A DNA stretch of 64,000 nucleotides, taken from Gamsiella multidivaricata (lineage: Eukaryota > Mortierellomycota > Mortierellomycetes > Mortierellales > Mortierellaceae). The notes beneath the pieces are model-generated. The model was not told the DNA's origin. It worked only from the letters and a program-made list of their open reading frames with translations, and searched no databases. The position numbers and the translations under genes are program-made. This document shows, piece after piece, positions 47,150 to 59,000 of the stretch. Numbering within the stretch: position 1 is the first letter of the stretch; each line of letters starts with the position of its first letter. Where the stretch lies: the NCBI RefSeq assembly GCF_025024155.1, contig NW_026251716.1, positions 558,001-622,000 of the forward strand, read 5' to 3'.

Positions 47150-49374
47150 CCAGGAATCAGTCAATCCGGGGTAAAGGAGGAGCATGCAGGGAGGGGGGAG
47201 CAGGCAGCAGGCGCCCAGGCAGTGCTGTAAGCAGTGGTACAATACAAAACACCATCCACCCATTCATGCATCTATCCATTCATCATCGCAGGCAATGCGA
47301 CGTTTAGAGCGATGTGCAGGCGATAACAACAAAGGGAGAACAAGGACTGGAGGGGCTCGTTGTTGGCGGACCACACCGTGTTCGCGCTCTCGAGATACGG
47401 TCGGCTCCAGCATCCACGCATACATCCACACACATACAGGTACTGCTGTTGTACATGATGTCTATCTTCTTTGCATCGCTGACCTGATGCTCCTTTGGCG
47501 ACAAGATTTAGGGCCGCTGCATGCGCTGGCTTCCGCCATCTTGTGTCACATCCTCCTTGATGCCTGCTGTGGATCAGCTCTCAGAGGAAGGACGCGCTCA
47601 TCTTGGTTTACCTCAGAGATAGGGGATCAAACGGGTGTAGCCTGGAGAAGTGCTCCTTGGTTTCGTTCATATAAACAAACAAACAAATAATGCATTCAGC
47701 TGCACATACCACCTTCTCCTCCACTTCTGCTCTTCCACTAGACTGATGACACGATATGGCCACACCACGGCAGGGCGCCAATGCACAAAGAAGCAAAAAA
47801 AAAAAAAAAAAAAAAAGAAGCCCTCTTGAGTGTTCTACACAACAATGCAGTTTCGTGATCCTAGGATGAATTGGCCGTCGAGCGTACCATTTGTCTAATT
47901 GCGTACTTGTCTAGACCACTACCGAATCAGATATCCAGATATCTCGACCGACATGAAGTCAACATACTCGGACACATACACACATGCATACATACACACA
48001 TACACACACGGCTGACCTTCTTCCAGCCATACTTCCCTTTTCTCACCTTTTTTTTCCTGCCCTTCCTTTCACGCAAACGCTTTCATTCCCCCGATCTCAA
48101 ACATGACAATCCGATCGAAAAGGTAATGCGGATGCAAGGATGGCTCCAGGGAGGATCGGAAGCACTGAGTTGTGTTGTGTGTCTCATCCTATGCGAGAGT
48201 GTTGTCTGCTGAAGAGAAAAGTGGAGTGTTGTTGTTGACAAAGGCAGAGTCAAGGCCAAAGGACGCGTATCTATTCATGTGCAGCAAACAGCAGGCTGTG
48301 ACGCGTGGGCGCTGTTGGAAACATCTGCCTACGCCGCAATCGATTGGCTCTGCTTATCAGCCAATGGGAGCACAAACACGCGTTTCTGGTGGGAAGTGAT
48401 AGGGAGAACGCGATAAAGCGCACGTGGCAAGCAAGGCTCACCACAAAAAATAACTTTTAAAAGTATAATGCCCTGCACGACCTCATACCACAGCGACTTT
48501 GCGCCCCCCTTGTCTCCAGAAATGACCTGGGTAAAGAGTGGACCGTGAGCGAATTCTTTGAAGGTGTGGACCGGTCTACCCTCGCATCCCATGTTCTCGT
48601 TCCTGAATGATGGAGACGTGATAAACCTTAAATGGCCTAAGCATAAAATGATCCTGGTTGACCCCGCACTTTGCCAAATCTGGCAACACTGAACTCTTTT
48701 CTTTCGAAGTGTCAGTTCGCTCGCGAATACTTCCTTCTTCATTTTCTGTTGTTGCTTGTTTGTTTCTCCAAAGTAGTGATCCCTTGTGCCACATGCGATT
48801 GCTCGGGGTTTGAATGCTTAAAACAGAGATGACACATCTGTCGCCTTTCAGCGGAAGGAACCCGTGTTTGTGGACAGAAGAATCTTCGATATGCACTTGC
48901 TTACACAATATAGCATATTCTACAGGAGACAGTTCGTTGATCGTGTGCTGTACTTCAGTGCCTGTTTTTCATACTGTACCAGGTCCCGGGTTAAGGCAAG
49001 CTGTTTCCCCCGTTCTGTTTTTTGCTTTTGCTTTTGCTTTTGTTTTTGTTTTCTGTTGCCATCTTCGCACATCTATTTCTTTTTTCTTTCTTTCTTGCCG
49101 CTAAACACGACACGAGAGTTTTTGCAGTACGTCGCGCCAACCACAGAATTTCGAAAAGCAAGGTTAGACTATTGAACTAATGGAGGAGAAGCTCAACATG
49201 TGTTTGCACAGGACTGATAGCTTTTTTTTTTTTTTTTTTTTTGCCGCGCATCAACTCTCAACGCTCAAACCGCCTGCGCACTTCAACACCTCAAGTCTAG
49301 TCTACTATAGCTCATTATGTGCATTGAATTGCATATGGGAGTACACCTGTTGTTGTGGAGGAACAAACAATCTA
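47150..49374. other. Long intergenic region
   Basis: No gene. It contains a CA/ACATAC-rich simple repeat (about 47965-48012), an A22 tract near 47795 and T-rich tracts (49222-49242). A coding-like piece at about 48474-48609 (+) reads DLGKEWTVSEFFEGVDRST and ends in a stop; it may be the last exon of a lost gene. A short ATG-donor combination at 48103-48122 (MTIRSK, then GTAATG) could be a first exon but no partner exon was found. Confidence 0.35.
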
Positions 49375-49638
49375 CACTCCTTTTTGCGAAAAAATGCACT
49401 TTTCATAGTGAAATGTGCATTTTTTTACTGAATTAAAAAAATATAAGGGCGTTATTCAGTCCATTTTTATATCTGCTTGGATTTACGGACCACCAATCGT
49501 GCTGCTTTTCGGGGAAAAGTGAGAGAGGGAAAAAGTGTGAGGATATAAGGTAGGGTCACCGCCATCACAAAACTGAATAACGCCCTTATATTTTTTTAAT
49601 TTAGTAAAAAATGCACATTTCACTATGAAAAAGGAGTG
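49375..49638. mobile_element. MITE with long terminal inverted repeats and TA target site
   Basis: The two ends are inverted copies over roughly 75-90 bases: both start CACTCCTTTTT and continue through CATAGTGAAATGTGCATTTTTT and ATATAAGGGCGTTATTCAGT. Each end is bordered by TA (49373-49374 and 49639-49640), the Tc1/mariner target duplication. The left arm has an extra 18 bases (GCGAAAAAATGCACTTTT) that look like a partial duplication of neighbouring repeat sequence. The 264-base element has no coding capacity and must have been mobilised in trans; no matching transposase is in the window. Confidence 0.85.
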
Positions 49639-49640
49639 TA

Positions 49641-49661
49641 GACCACCACCTAGATTACCTG

Positions 49662-49692
<31 letters not shown>

Positions 49693-50261
49693 GGTAAAAG
49701 AGGAGGGTGCTGTTAACGATGCTAGACTTTTAGGCAAAAAGCGCGATCTGGTAGGTATTCAGTTTCGTAGAGGAATGTTGGTCCAGCTGCCAACCCGGTT
49801 ACTGAGGGTTAAATCCCCAAGCGTTATAGTGAGGCCGTAGACAGATTCCTGTAGTAGCGAGCTGGTGTAAACCTTGGGTATGAGAAAGGGCCCGATGCGA
49901 ACTCGAAGGACTAGCCAGATCCACGGCACGAGAAAGTACTGTATGACTCTGCTCTCCTTCTTTCTGCAATCAAGTCAGCAGTGCTGGTTATTGGGTGCTG
50001 GTTATTGGGTCCTTGCATTCATGTTTCCCATGAAACCCGGTCGCCGTACTCAGTCGACCTTCCCTTGGTGGCATTGCGAAGCACACAAATACAGACCGGG
50101 GAAGCAGTACACCTTCAGCGTAGCCCGATATATTTTTTTGATCATTTTTCGGGGCCACTTCCAAGACTAGCTGGTTCGTCAATGTCCTTTTCTTTCAGGA
50201 AATATGTATCAATTGAACGCAATAGCATACGTAGCGCTGTTTATTATGTATGGTACACGCT
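49641..50261. other. Intergenic between MITE and HSCB
   Basis: A T27 tract (about 49666-49693) is followed by unique sequence. A frame reading DARLLGKKRDLVGIQFRRG near 49715-49790 is somewhat protein-like but has no start, partner exon or recognisable family. Confidence 0.3.
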
Positions 50262-51557
50262 CTAGACATGATCGGCGACAATGGGCTTGCCAGCAGCCCA
50301 GTCCCGGATCACATTCTTAATGCGGATCCAATACTGCAGCTCGATCGCAAGCGTCTTTGCCGCCTCCAGATCCTGCTCCCCAAATGCCTTTGTCAGCCCA
50401 TCGACCGTCTCCTTGATGCGCGCTATCAACCACATCCCAAGAAAACAAATAATCAGTTACAATGTCATTTGTCGTTACACCAATGAATAACTAGGGCAAT
50501 GGAAGCACATCATACCATCGTTCGTATTTTTCAGATCCTCGACCTCCTCTTCCGTCTGTGCGTCTTCCAAGAGCTCTCTTGCCTCCATGACCTCCATCAG
50601 TAGCTCTGGCGCGTTTAACGACTCGGTCTCGTGGATAGGAGCACCAAGAAGGTCTAGCATGTAGTTGGCACGGCTGAGAGGCTCCTTCAATGTTGAGTAG
50701 GCCTTGTTGGCAAGTGAGGATTGCTGCTGTGCATACATTTGATCGCCCTAGTTACCATGTTGGTTGATACGATTGAAGGTTATCTCAGGATGTTGCGGCA
50801 GTAGGAAGGAGTGAATATGAAAAAGAGGTCTCCAATATTGTCGAATTAAAAGCTGGAACATACATTGGTGTTGAGTGAATAAGAATCCGGGTGGATCTGT
50901 TGCTGGATCCTCAAGAACTTATTCCGCAGAGTTTTGACGTCAACATCGAACGTTGGCTCTGGGCTAAGTGGGACGAGGAAAAACAAACAAACAAATAAAA
51001 AGAATGCGTGTTCATCCTTAGTTAGATTAGATCGGATCCATGACCCCTAGAGTGACAAAAAATAAATAAATCTTGTTTGAACAAAGAGCGCAGCGGCAGC
51101 AAACTATTGAGGCGTACTTCAATCCAAGGGTCTCGTAGTAGTTGGCGCCAGGGGCGATAGGCTGGACAACTTTGCAGTCTGGGTTGCTGCACAAGAGAGC
51201 CATGAAGGGGATTGGTGTCGAGCACTTCCAGCAGGGTCGTGTCTCGGGTTTCTTTGGTGTTGCTGACTTGCTGCTGTCGCTCTCTTTAACTGGCACTGAA
51301 GAGTGAAAATGCGAAGCAGCAGACGAGGCCATTGGGATACGCCTGTGGCGAGTAATAGTCTTTGAGAGGCAACTGCTGTTAAAGGGAAGACAAGGTGGAA
51401 GGGGTGCGGGTTTAATGGCGTTGTTCCTGGTAGCTGCAAGTGTCAGCGTTGAAAAAGCGTTGCTTGGGCGAGAGATCTGGCGACAGGAGGCAGTTGCTCT
51501 GACTCTGGAGGCGTCCATGAGCGAGTTGAGGATCATTCGGGTCGTTGTCGGTGACAT
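50262..51557 (-). CDS. HSCB: Fe-S cluster co-chaperone HSCB/Jac1, J-type, mitochondrial
   Basis: Four exons (51118-51557, 50864-50963, 50516-50747, 50262-50422) give 310 residues. HSCB delivers Fe-S clusters assembled on the ISCU scaffold to recipients together with a mitochondrial Hsp70. Seen: a long N-terminus rich in Ser/Arg/Ala, consistent with a presequence; a tetracysteine metal-binding motif CWKCSTPIPFMALLCSNPDC; a J-domain with the HPD triad in IQQQIHPDSYSL; and the C-terminal helical domain (SRANYMLDLLGAPIHETESL, AKTLAIELQYWIRIKN). The metal-binding module is found in animal HSCB but not in yeast Jac1. The ATG at 51557 is chosen because the upstream in-frame extension has only a TTG start. 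It is divergent from RPN13 at 278 bases. Confidence 0.95.
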
Positions 51558-51835
51558 TGTTGAAGTGGGCTCGTCGGTAAGAGCGGAAGAAGTAGAAAAG
51601 TATGAAGAAGAGTAATGGGGTGAAGAAGAGATCAAGGCGAGAGACGATCAAAGACGCCCTCTTGTCAGCGTTTGGGCGAAGAGGAGGGATCGCGTCTGGA
51701 AACGGTAATTTGCTACGTCACATTCGCTCTACGCGTACGTGTTTCTGCTCAAAGAGCATCAACTCATTCTCTTTTCCACCTTTACCTCCAACACCACCAC
51801 TCTCCTCAGAACAATTCAACACTAACCACAGCACC
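51558..51835. promoter_or_regulatory. Short divergent promoter, HSCB and RPN13
   Basis: Only 278 bases separate the two start codons. The RPN13 side is C/T-rich with ACC-repeats just before the ATG. No TATA box is evident. Shared regulation is inferred from spacing alone. Confidence 0.45.
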
Positions 51836-52456
51836 ATGGCATCTTCACGCAATCCGCTTCTTCAGTTCAAGGCAGGACGATGCTTCAGAGAGGGAACCAC
51901 AGACACAGTCCAACCAGATCCCACTAAAGGGTAACCAGCAACGAAGGCCACGTCGTATTCTGCCCAGCATGCTCAGGACACCCAAGGGATAACAATGAGA
52001 AAGATTAGCAATATCTAAACACCTCATGCTCTACTTCTGCTTAGACTGGTCTATATGGAGGAGGAAGATGGTCTTATGCACTTTTACTGGAAAAACCGGG
52101 CAACCAACACCGTTGACGACGTATGTTTCTTTCATCTCTTCTGTTCAGTGCGGATATTGACTGCAGCAAGCAATTGCGCCCCTTCAGCCCGACTCAATTG
52201 GTCCACACTTATTCCCTTCTTCCAATAGGATCTTATTCTCTTCCCTGGTGATGCAGAGCTCAAGACGGTCCCTCAGTGCACAACAGGACGCGTACTCATG
52301 CTCCAGTTCAAGTCGTCCTCACAAAAGCTCTTTTTCTGGCTCCAGGAGGCAAACACAGACCGGGATCAGATTATTCTCCAGCAGGCAAATGCACTCATCA
52401 GTCAGGGACAGGAGGACGAAGCAGGACATTATGACGAGGATGTCGCCATGGAATAA
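51836..52456 (+). CDS. RPN13: Proteasome ubiquitin receptor Rpn13 (Pru domain only)
   Basis: Three exons (51836-51930, 52045-52120, 52229-52456) give 132 residues. Rpn13 binds Rpn2 and ubiquitin on the 19S regulatory particle. The Pru (PH-like) domain covers nearly the whole protein: LLQFKAGRCFREGTT, GLMHFYWKNRATNTVDDDLI, LFPGDAELKTVPQCTTGRVL, QKLFFWLQEANTDRDQ. After it there are only about 35 residues, acidic, ending in DVAME. The C-terminal UCH37-binding DEUBAD domain of animal ADRM1 is absent, as in budding yeast. The last stop (TAA) is clean and no downstream exon with DEUBAD-like helices was seen before the convergent CorA gene. Confidence 0.93.
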
Positions 52457-52645
52457 ATTTCAGTCAGGAGATGGATCCGTACAACTTGTTGCAGGCGACT
52501 ATGCAATAGATGAATAGGACCTTTAGAGAGCAGCGAGAAGAATTAAAGCAGCACAACAAGCAAAATGGGCCGAGACAGTAATGAAAGTGAGAATGGTTGA
52601 TGAAGATGGGATGCTATCAGGACCTTTATTAGATTTAGATGACAC

Positions 52646-54034
52646 TTAAATGAGGCCATATCGCTTGCCAAAGAAGACAGCGACGATGCAATATAAGCCC
52701 ATGAACCCACACAGTCCCCACCACCAATGTAATGGTTCGTCTTCATCCCCTGGCTGTCCTGGCACATGCACATTCATTCTAATAAAAAAATAAAATAAAA
52801 TAAAATTAGCCAGATAAACTTCGTTTCAAATAAAAGCGATTTAATATTTCTTGGCAAGTAACGTACCCCCAAAGACCTGCAACAAAGGTCATAGGAACGA
52901 TCAGACTGGCAAAGAATGTCAGTGTCCCGACCACATTGTTGGTCTTGTTTGACAGCTGGTTAATCTCGAGCGAGATCTGTGCCAGATAGTTTGAGTGCGA
53001 TCGTGCCAGGACCTTTTCGTAACTGTACAGCGACTGCAGCATCGTCAGTACGTGGTCGAGAATATCACCCAGATAAAGCAAAATCTCCCCATCCCGATAT
53101 GGTTGTAATGCTTGTTGATAAGGCTGGGTAATATTTAGTGCAGGCGATGTTGGTGTCAATGGCCTTCCTCCTCCTCCTCCTCCTGCTGCTGCTGCCCCTT
53201 GCTGCTGCCGCTGCTGTCCTGTCGCTGCTGATGCTAGTATGGGTGTCGCGCCCGCTCCACCTATGATAGGATCTCTTCCGACTTCCCTTGGTCCTGGCCC
53301 AGGCCTTGGCCCTCCTGTGGCTGTAACGACTTCCGCCCCTATAGCTACTGCAGTACCTGCACCAGCATTACCCCAAGCGCCCCCTGAAGCGATAATAAAA
53401 CGTTCGTCGAACCGTTTCATCAGTCCGCGGATGACATCGGCCTTGTTGGTGAGCAGCCTGGATATGGTCATGACGTTTTTACGACAGGATCCGATGCGCC
53501 GCAGCATGTCCGAAGTCTCGTTCTCTCGCAAGAGGAGGACCAGCTCGTCAATGGAGTCGACCTCATACTCAATTGTCTGGATAGGGGATGCAAAGCTGTC
53601 GGTGATATCGTCCAGAAGCGCATAGTTGATCCAGTCCGGTGTCAGGGTGATATGAGAATGAAATTGCTCGAGACGATGAAGGACGTGGAGATGGTGGTGC
53701 GACGGTCTGAAATGAAACTAATCCCGCCCGACAAAAAAAAAAAAAAAAAAAAAACGGCCGTATTAATGAAATGTCAGATCTGCAAGTCAATCGAAAGTAA
53801 GCAAAGTAACAAAATAAGGGTCGTATCGTTTCCTTACTGTGATGATGCCGTCTCGGAGAACGACCGAGTACATGCTGGCGGGTTGAAGATATGACCCTGA
53901 ATTGTAATCCTGGTCAAACGTCCTGAAGCACACAAAGTAGTAATTCCTAAAGACCTCGTACTTTTCGCGTACTTCCTCCGTTGAGATATCCTCGATCGTC
54001 AGAGGATGGATATGGAAGTACTATTGGATTATAG

Positions 54035-54070
<36 letters not shown>

Positions 54071-55237
54071 TAAAATGCGGGGCGATTGTATATCCGATGA
54101 GAATGAGTGAGACACGAGAGGCACGAGAAAAAATCCGCTCCCCCAAGCAAAAACAACTCCATGTTGACGCCTACCCTGTGCACCAGGTGCATGTCAACGT
54201 CCTCGGGGTCGAGGATATCGATCCAGAAACATCCGTCCTTCAACAGATCCGAAAACACCTTTGGCCTCTCCATTCCGGAAGCGTCTGCCTGGAGGGATGC
54301 CTGCGTAAGGATCTTTGGCAGTGATGCTGCCTGAACCATTCCTGTGGTCCTTGAATAAAATGTATATCGCCATTGCTCTTGCAACGGAGGCTATATTTTA
54401 GATCGGGGGGTTTTTTTTTGGTGAGGTGGAAGGTTCTTACATTTCTTGGAAAAATAAGAAATTATGCATGTCCCCATAACTCACCCGCGCTGCTCGCTCG
54501 CTGTAATAGCTTGCCTTGCGTGCAGATCGTCGTTTGGATACGCTTCCTCCAAAGACTGATGTAGATCCCATCGAGGCTGTCCTCTCAAGTCCTCTGACAC
54601 CGGTCAGACTCTGGCTCCGACCCTCCTGGCTGTCGGGCATGGGGGGTGATGAATCGTCAAAGGTTTTCTCTATTAATATGTCCTCGTTCATACAGGCGTC
54701 CAGTCCTTCATAGTCGATGGCCATCACATTGAGTTGCTCCTGGTCATTCTGAAGATGGTGGTGATGGCGGTGATGTAGACTTGGCTGGTAGGTACTCATA
54801 GGAGGGCCATCCATGGCACTGCGGCAGCCATTTGGGTACGAAGAATAGTCGTTTCTTGTTGTGGAGGTATACGGTGCTGTAGACTGGGGATGTCCAAGTA
54901 AACGTTCCGATTTCAATGTAGGAGAGTATCCTGTACCGAGGCCGCTACCGAGTCCACTACCGAGTTCAGCTGTTGAATGACTGCGATTGGAGGTGCTAAA
55001 GGAAGAGAGGAGCAGCGAAGGGTCGTCCTGTTGATGTACAGTTGCAAGTGGTGGGAACGGTTGTTGCTGTGGTGGTGGTGTTTCTGCGCCTGTGGCGCTA
55101 TTGTTGTTCAACGTGGTGCCATTATCGCTTGAGATGCTGGTGTTGTTGCTGGTGGGTACAGGACTCGGCGTGGTTTGATCCCCGATGACTTCATTCTGCT
55201 GGTTTGAGGTGCGTCCTATTGTCGACGGAGGATTCAT
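52646..55237 (-). CDS. CorA-type magnesium transporter (Alr1/Mnr2-like)
   Basis: Five exons (54485-55237, 54175-54375, 53838-54020, 52867-53717, 52646-52778) give 706 residues. Fungal CorA proteins of the Alr/Mnr2 type carry Mg2+ across the plasma or vacuolar membrane as pentamers. Seen: a long disordered Ser/Thr/Gln/His-rich N-terminus (exon 1, including an HHRHHHH run); the cytosolic domain (GCFWIDILDPEDVDMHLVHR, FHIHPLTIEDIS, YYFVCFRTFDQD, DWINYALLDDITDSF); a Gly/Ala/Gln/Pro-rich insert near 53160-53380; then the stalk helix (ISLEINQLSNKTNNVVGTL). TM1 ends in the signature GMN, which is split by the last intron (WG|MNVHVPG), and TM2 (GLCGFMGLYCIVAVFF) follows. Which membrane it serves is not decidable here. 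Confidence 0.94.
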
Positions 55238-56058
55238 TTTTCATACAGGATTCGAAAAAAAAAAAAAAAAAAAAAAAAAGATTGATGACGAATGGGAAGA
55301 AGAAGAAGAAAACAAAGACGAAGACAAAGAAGAAGAAGGAGAACGGGAAGGAGAAAAAAAAGTGAATGAGTGAATGAGTGAATGAGTGAATGAGGGAAGA
55401 GTGTGAGATCAAATCCGTTACCAGGTATAAAACCTTAAAAGCAATTGAGAAAGAGAGCAGCAAGACATCCGGGGGGAGATAGCCATGATATCAGATCCCC
55501 ATCAGTTGATCTGCGGGGAATGCCAACGGACCAGCACTCATCCCTACCGAGGATCCACGCATCCACATCCATTCATTCATCCATTCATTCATGCTCCTAA
55601 CACATAGATACGAGTCTGCTCATCCATCCATCGATCCACCCATCTTTGTGTGCGCTCCATGTGGAATATGAGTGATGGGCGGAATGGGCGAAGCAGCGTC
55701 TCCGCTTCATTTATGCGCCCAGTCACAGATTCTTGTGAGCGAGACTATTCAGTCAAAAGAAAGAGACACGCCCCCTCGCTCCTCTCTTTGTCTTATCCCT
55801 CTTGTCTCTCTTGTCCCTCTCTGCCTCCTGCCTCCATTCCATTCATTTTCTTACTCACAAAGACAAGGACACTGCACGTGCTCCATTGCCGCCAACTACC
55901 CCTCTTCGCGCCTCTCCATTGTCCAGCAGATTTCTCTTCCTCTTCTTCTTCCTCCTCATTCCCTGTCCTTCCTTTTCCTCCTTTCCTTTCTCTCGCCCTA
56001 TTCATCCGCCGTCCATAACCAAGCACCAAGACATCCTCCTCCGCGTTACCTCGACAGG
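55238..56058. promoter_or_regulatory. Divergent promoter region, CorA and PA-TM-RING
   Basis: This 821-base gap holds an A25 tract (55255-55279), a GAA/AGA-rich purine stretch, an 8-base tandem array (GTGAATGA, about four units, 55360-55395), CATC/CATT-type repeats (55560-55640) and a C/T-rich leader next to the ATG at 56059. The plus-strand frame that is open from 55672 upstream of that ATG is C/T-rich low complexity and is probably leader. Confidence 0.4.
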
Positions 56059-59000
56059 ATGCTCGACAGACCCTTCTCCGACGTCTGCTGCACCGTCTCG
56101 TGTTGGGCACTGCTCTTCTCTGCCATCCTCCCCTCCATCCAGGCCATGGGCGCGGAGGTCCCTGCTGTCAATGCTGCCGCTGCAAACCCGCCCTCGCTTC
56201 TCCCTCTTCGAGACGTGCACTCGCGCCATCATCCCCAACAGAAGCATCTCAATCACCGCCAACATTCCTCGCCGAACCCACAGACCTTTGCCCTGACCGT
56301 CTATCTGGAATCGAGTCCCCAGGAACTCTTTTCGCTCTCCATCCTCACCAGCCCCTCGGTGCCTTCCTCACTCCCTCACCCGAGACGCAAACTGACATCG
56401 CTGCGGCATCAACGGCGCTCTGTCGGGACTGCCGATGGTCATGGCAGCAGTTTCAAGGAGTCGCAGACAAGGGCAAAGCGGCCCTCCTCCTCATCTGTCT
56501 CATTAAAACAAAAGGATCCACGGAAGCAGCGCGGTATTCATCGCCCCATGAGAACAATTGTAATGAACAAGGATAATGGCGACATGGCTATGGAACAAGA
56601 AACGATAACAGGGCAAAAGGCAGCCGTCAGCGGAAATGGCCCTCGACGGCTCTCTCGACACAAATACCCTCATGCATTGACTCAGAGATCGTATGAAGAA
56701 TATCCAAGTACAACTGCCACCACCACCACTAATGTCGATAATGAACAGGATACGCAGCAAACGACCGTGGAGGATAACATCGTTTATTCAGCCGTACGCG
56801 TCCTTGCAGAGGCTGCAGGGATGTTGATTGGCAAATCTACTGTCGACCCATCCTCTCAGGATGTTTTATCCTCCTCGCTGTCATCGCTTTCAAACTGGAG
56901 CAAGGATAACCTTGAGTTTGCAAAGGCTCTCTGGGACTATTGGGATGAGCTCGATGCACTCAGAAGGATACAGATGCAGCTGGAGGAGCAACTGAGTGAC
57001 GGTCTCGACCATGCTTTCTATGGATCTCATCGCCAGCGCTACCGTCGTCACCCCACAGCATCGTCCACTTTCAAGCGCACACTATGGAAGGGCCAGGTCA
57101 ACCCTGTGGACCCATGGGGCGGCAAGATAAGCATGTCTTTGATATCCACTTGGCTTCAAGACGATATATCGGTAATGAAGCGTCTTCCTTTTCTCCTTCC
57201 ATCGCACTTGGACCTCAATGTGGAACATCGATGGCGGTTTTTAATTATAGGGTTGAGTCAGGCAGACAAGCAGACAAGTCTCTATGTCTGAGAAGTGTTG
57301 CTACAATACTTCGGACAGGGATGATGCGACCGTATGAGAGCACTTTGTGTGTGCCAGCGTGATCTCTTTGTATGGCCTTACCCCATCTTGTTAGAGCATT
57401 AAAAGACATATGGCGACAACGATGAGAATAACAGGCGGAAGGGCGATTTCTTACTCTTACTACTCAAGCCCCAGGGTATGGTGCCTGAGAAGTGGGAGTT
57501 CCCATGACTCGGCTCCTTGTATCATCGCCGTCGCCATTGACAAATTTCACAGCATGTTAGCACACGAATAAGAGCGGTAGAATTAAGAATAGAGCTGAAA
57601 GGAGGAATTGGGCGCAGAACAAGGAAACGGGCTAGGTGCATTGGAACATGGGAAAAAACATGGTTTGGAGGACACTCTTATGTGGCCCTTATGCAATCAG
57701 CTTTAGTATTTTAATGAAATCAAAATTATCCTGAACACGTCGAGCAGAGAAATCTCTGCGCCTCATTGCGCAAATGATCCTATGACCAAGACTCTTCGAA
57801 CTACAGAGGGATTTCTGTCCAAACTAACCTTGCAGTCGTTTCTCATACCTTGCTAGGGTCCAATTGTACTCTTTCCGCTGTCTGCGCCGATGCCGACCAT
57901 GCCGCATCAATGGATCGCATTAATACCGTGTGCCGTCAAGGGCGTCGATGCCCATGCTATACAGCAATTGGACGCTTCGGCCATTGTTCTTTACCCTACA
58001 CTGAGTGCCGACTGCTTTGTGGTGTCTGCTCTCAAAGGCAGCTCGATCCCGTTAATGGTCCTGGGCCAAGAGAGTGCGGAGCAGCTCATCTATACCTTGG
58101 ATAGCCTCAGCCATGGCGCACTTGCAATGGTCACTCTTTCTAAAGAAGCCAGTCCGTTCGATGAAGCAAGAACAAAATCTACCGAGCTGGAGATGAACAA
58201 CATAAACTCTCAGCAGGCGCAGGGGAATGGGAAGGAAACATCGGACGGCGGCAATATCAAGACTCATCAGATTGAGAAGCAGCGCCACGTCTTTATCTCG
58301 TTGCCCGAAATCGCATCTCTTGTCGACTCATTTGCGTCTGGGGCTGCAGCTGGAGTGAGAAGAGTACTCATGAATCTCGGGCTAGATACCCAGCATGCGG
58401 ACCTCAGAGCGCCTCGCTTGAATGAACAGCCCTTGCTGGACAAGGAGAGTGTAGAAGGCCACATGAATGTCATGACTTCAATCTCGTATCGCTCGCTATC
58501 GCGTTCTTCACAAAGCAAGCAAGACAGGACTCGGGTGACAGAATACTCCAAAGCAGCTGCCGGCAAACATGGCGCTAAGGAGGGTAGTCAGGGCAAAATG
58601 GAGGATACGTTGACTGAACCGGCTCCCACAGCCAATACAGTCTCAAGCAGTAGCGGTCCTGAAATCAGTTCAATACGGCACTCAAAGACTAGAACCCGCC
58701 CGAATCGACTTGCTCAACGCGTTCATCCAACCTTGCCCTCCAAGGTCTTGGACGAGGTACAATCTTCAGTCCTCCGCAAGGACTCTCGTCATTCCAACGG
58801 CATCAACTCTTTCTGGAGCAGCAGTTATATCCAATACCGTAGCGGCAACGGCCCAACTAGCATATCAGGGAGGCTGGCCATGGCCCTGATGAGCACGATC
58901 TGTGGCGTTGGGATTGGTATGTTTGGGGCACTGTTGTTCGTTGTCGCACTCAAGATCCGACTCTTCCAGTCTCGACGATCCAGCCATAGTAGCCATCCGC

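Noticed and set aside
48103..48122. Possible first exon (MTIRSK followed by a GT donor)
   Set aside because: No second exon in a compatible phase could be found downstream.
49790..49830. A T-arm-like sequence (GGGTTAAATCCCC)
   Set aside because: The loop lacks the TTC start of a tRNA T-loop and no acceptor or anticodon stem could be paired around it.
51558..51635. Longer N-terminus for HSCB
   Set aside because: The in-frame extension starts at TTG; the first ATG is at 51557.
55672..56058. Upstream extension of the PA-TM-RING reading frame
   Set aside because: The stretch is C/T-rich low complexity typical of a leader, and the signal peptide lies directly after the ATG at 56059.
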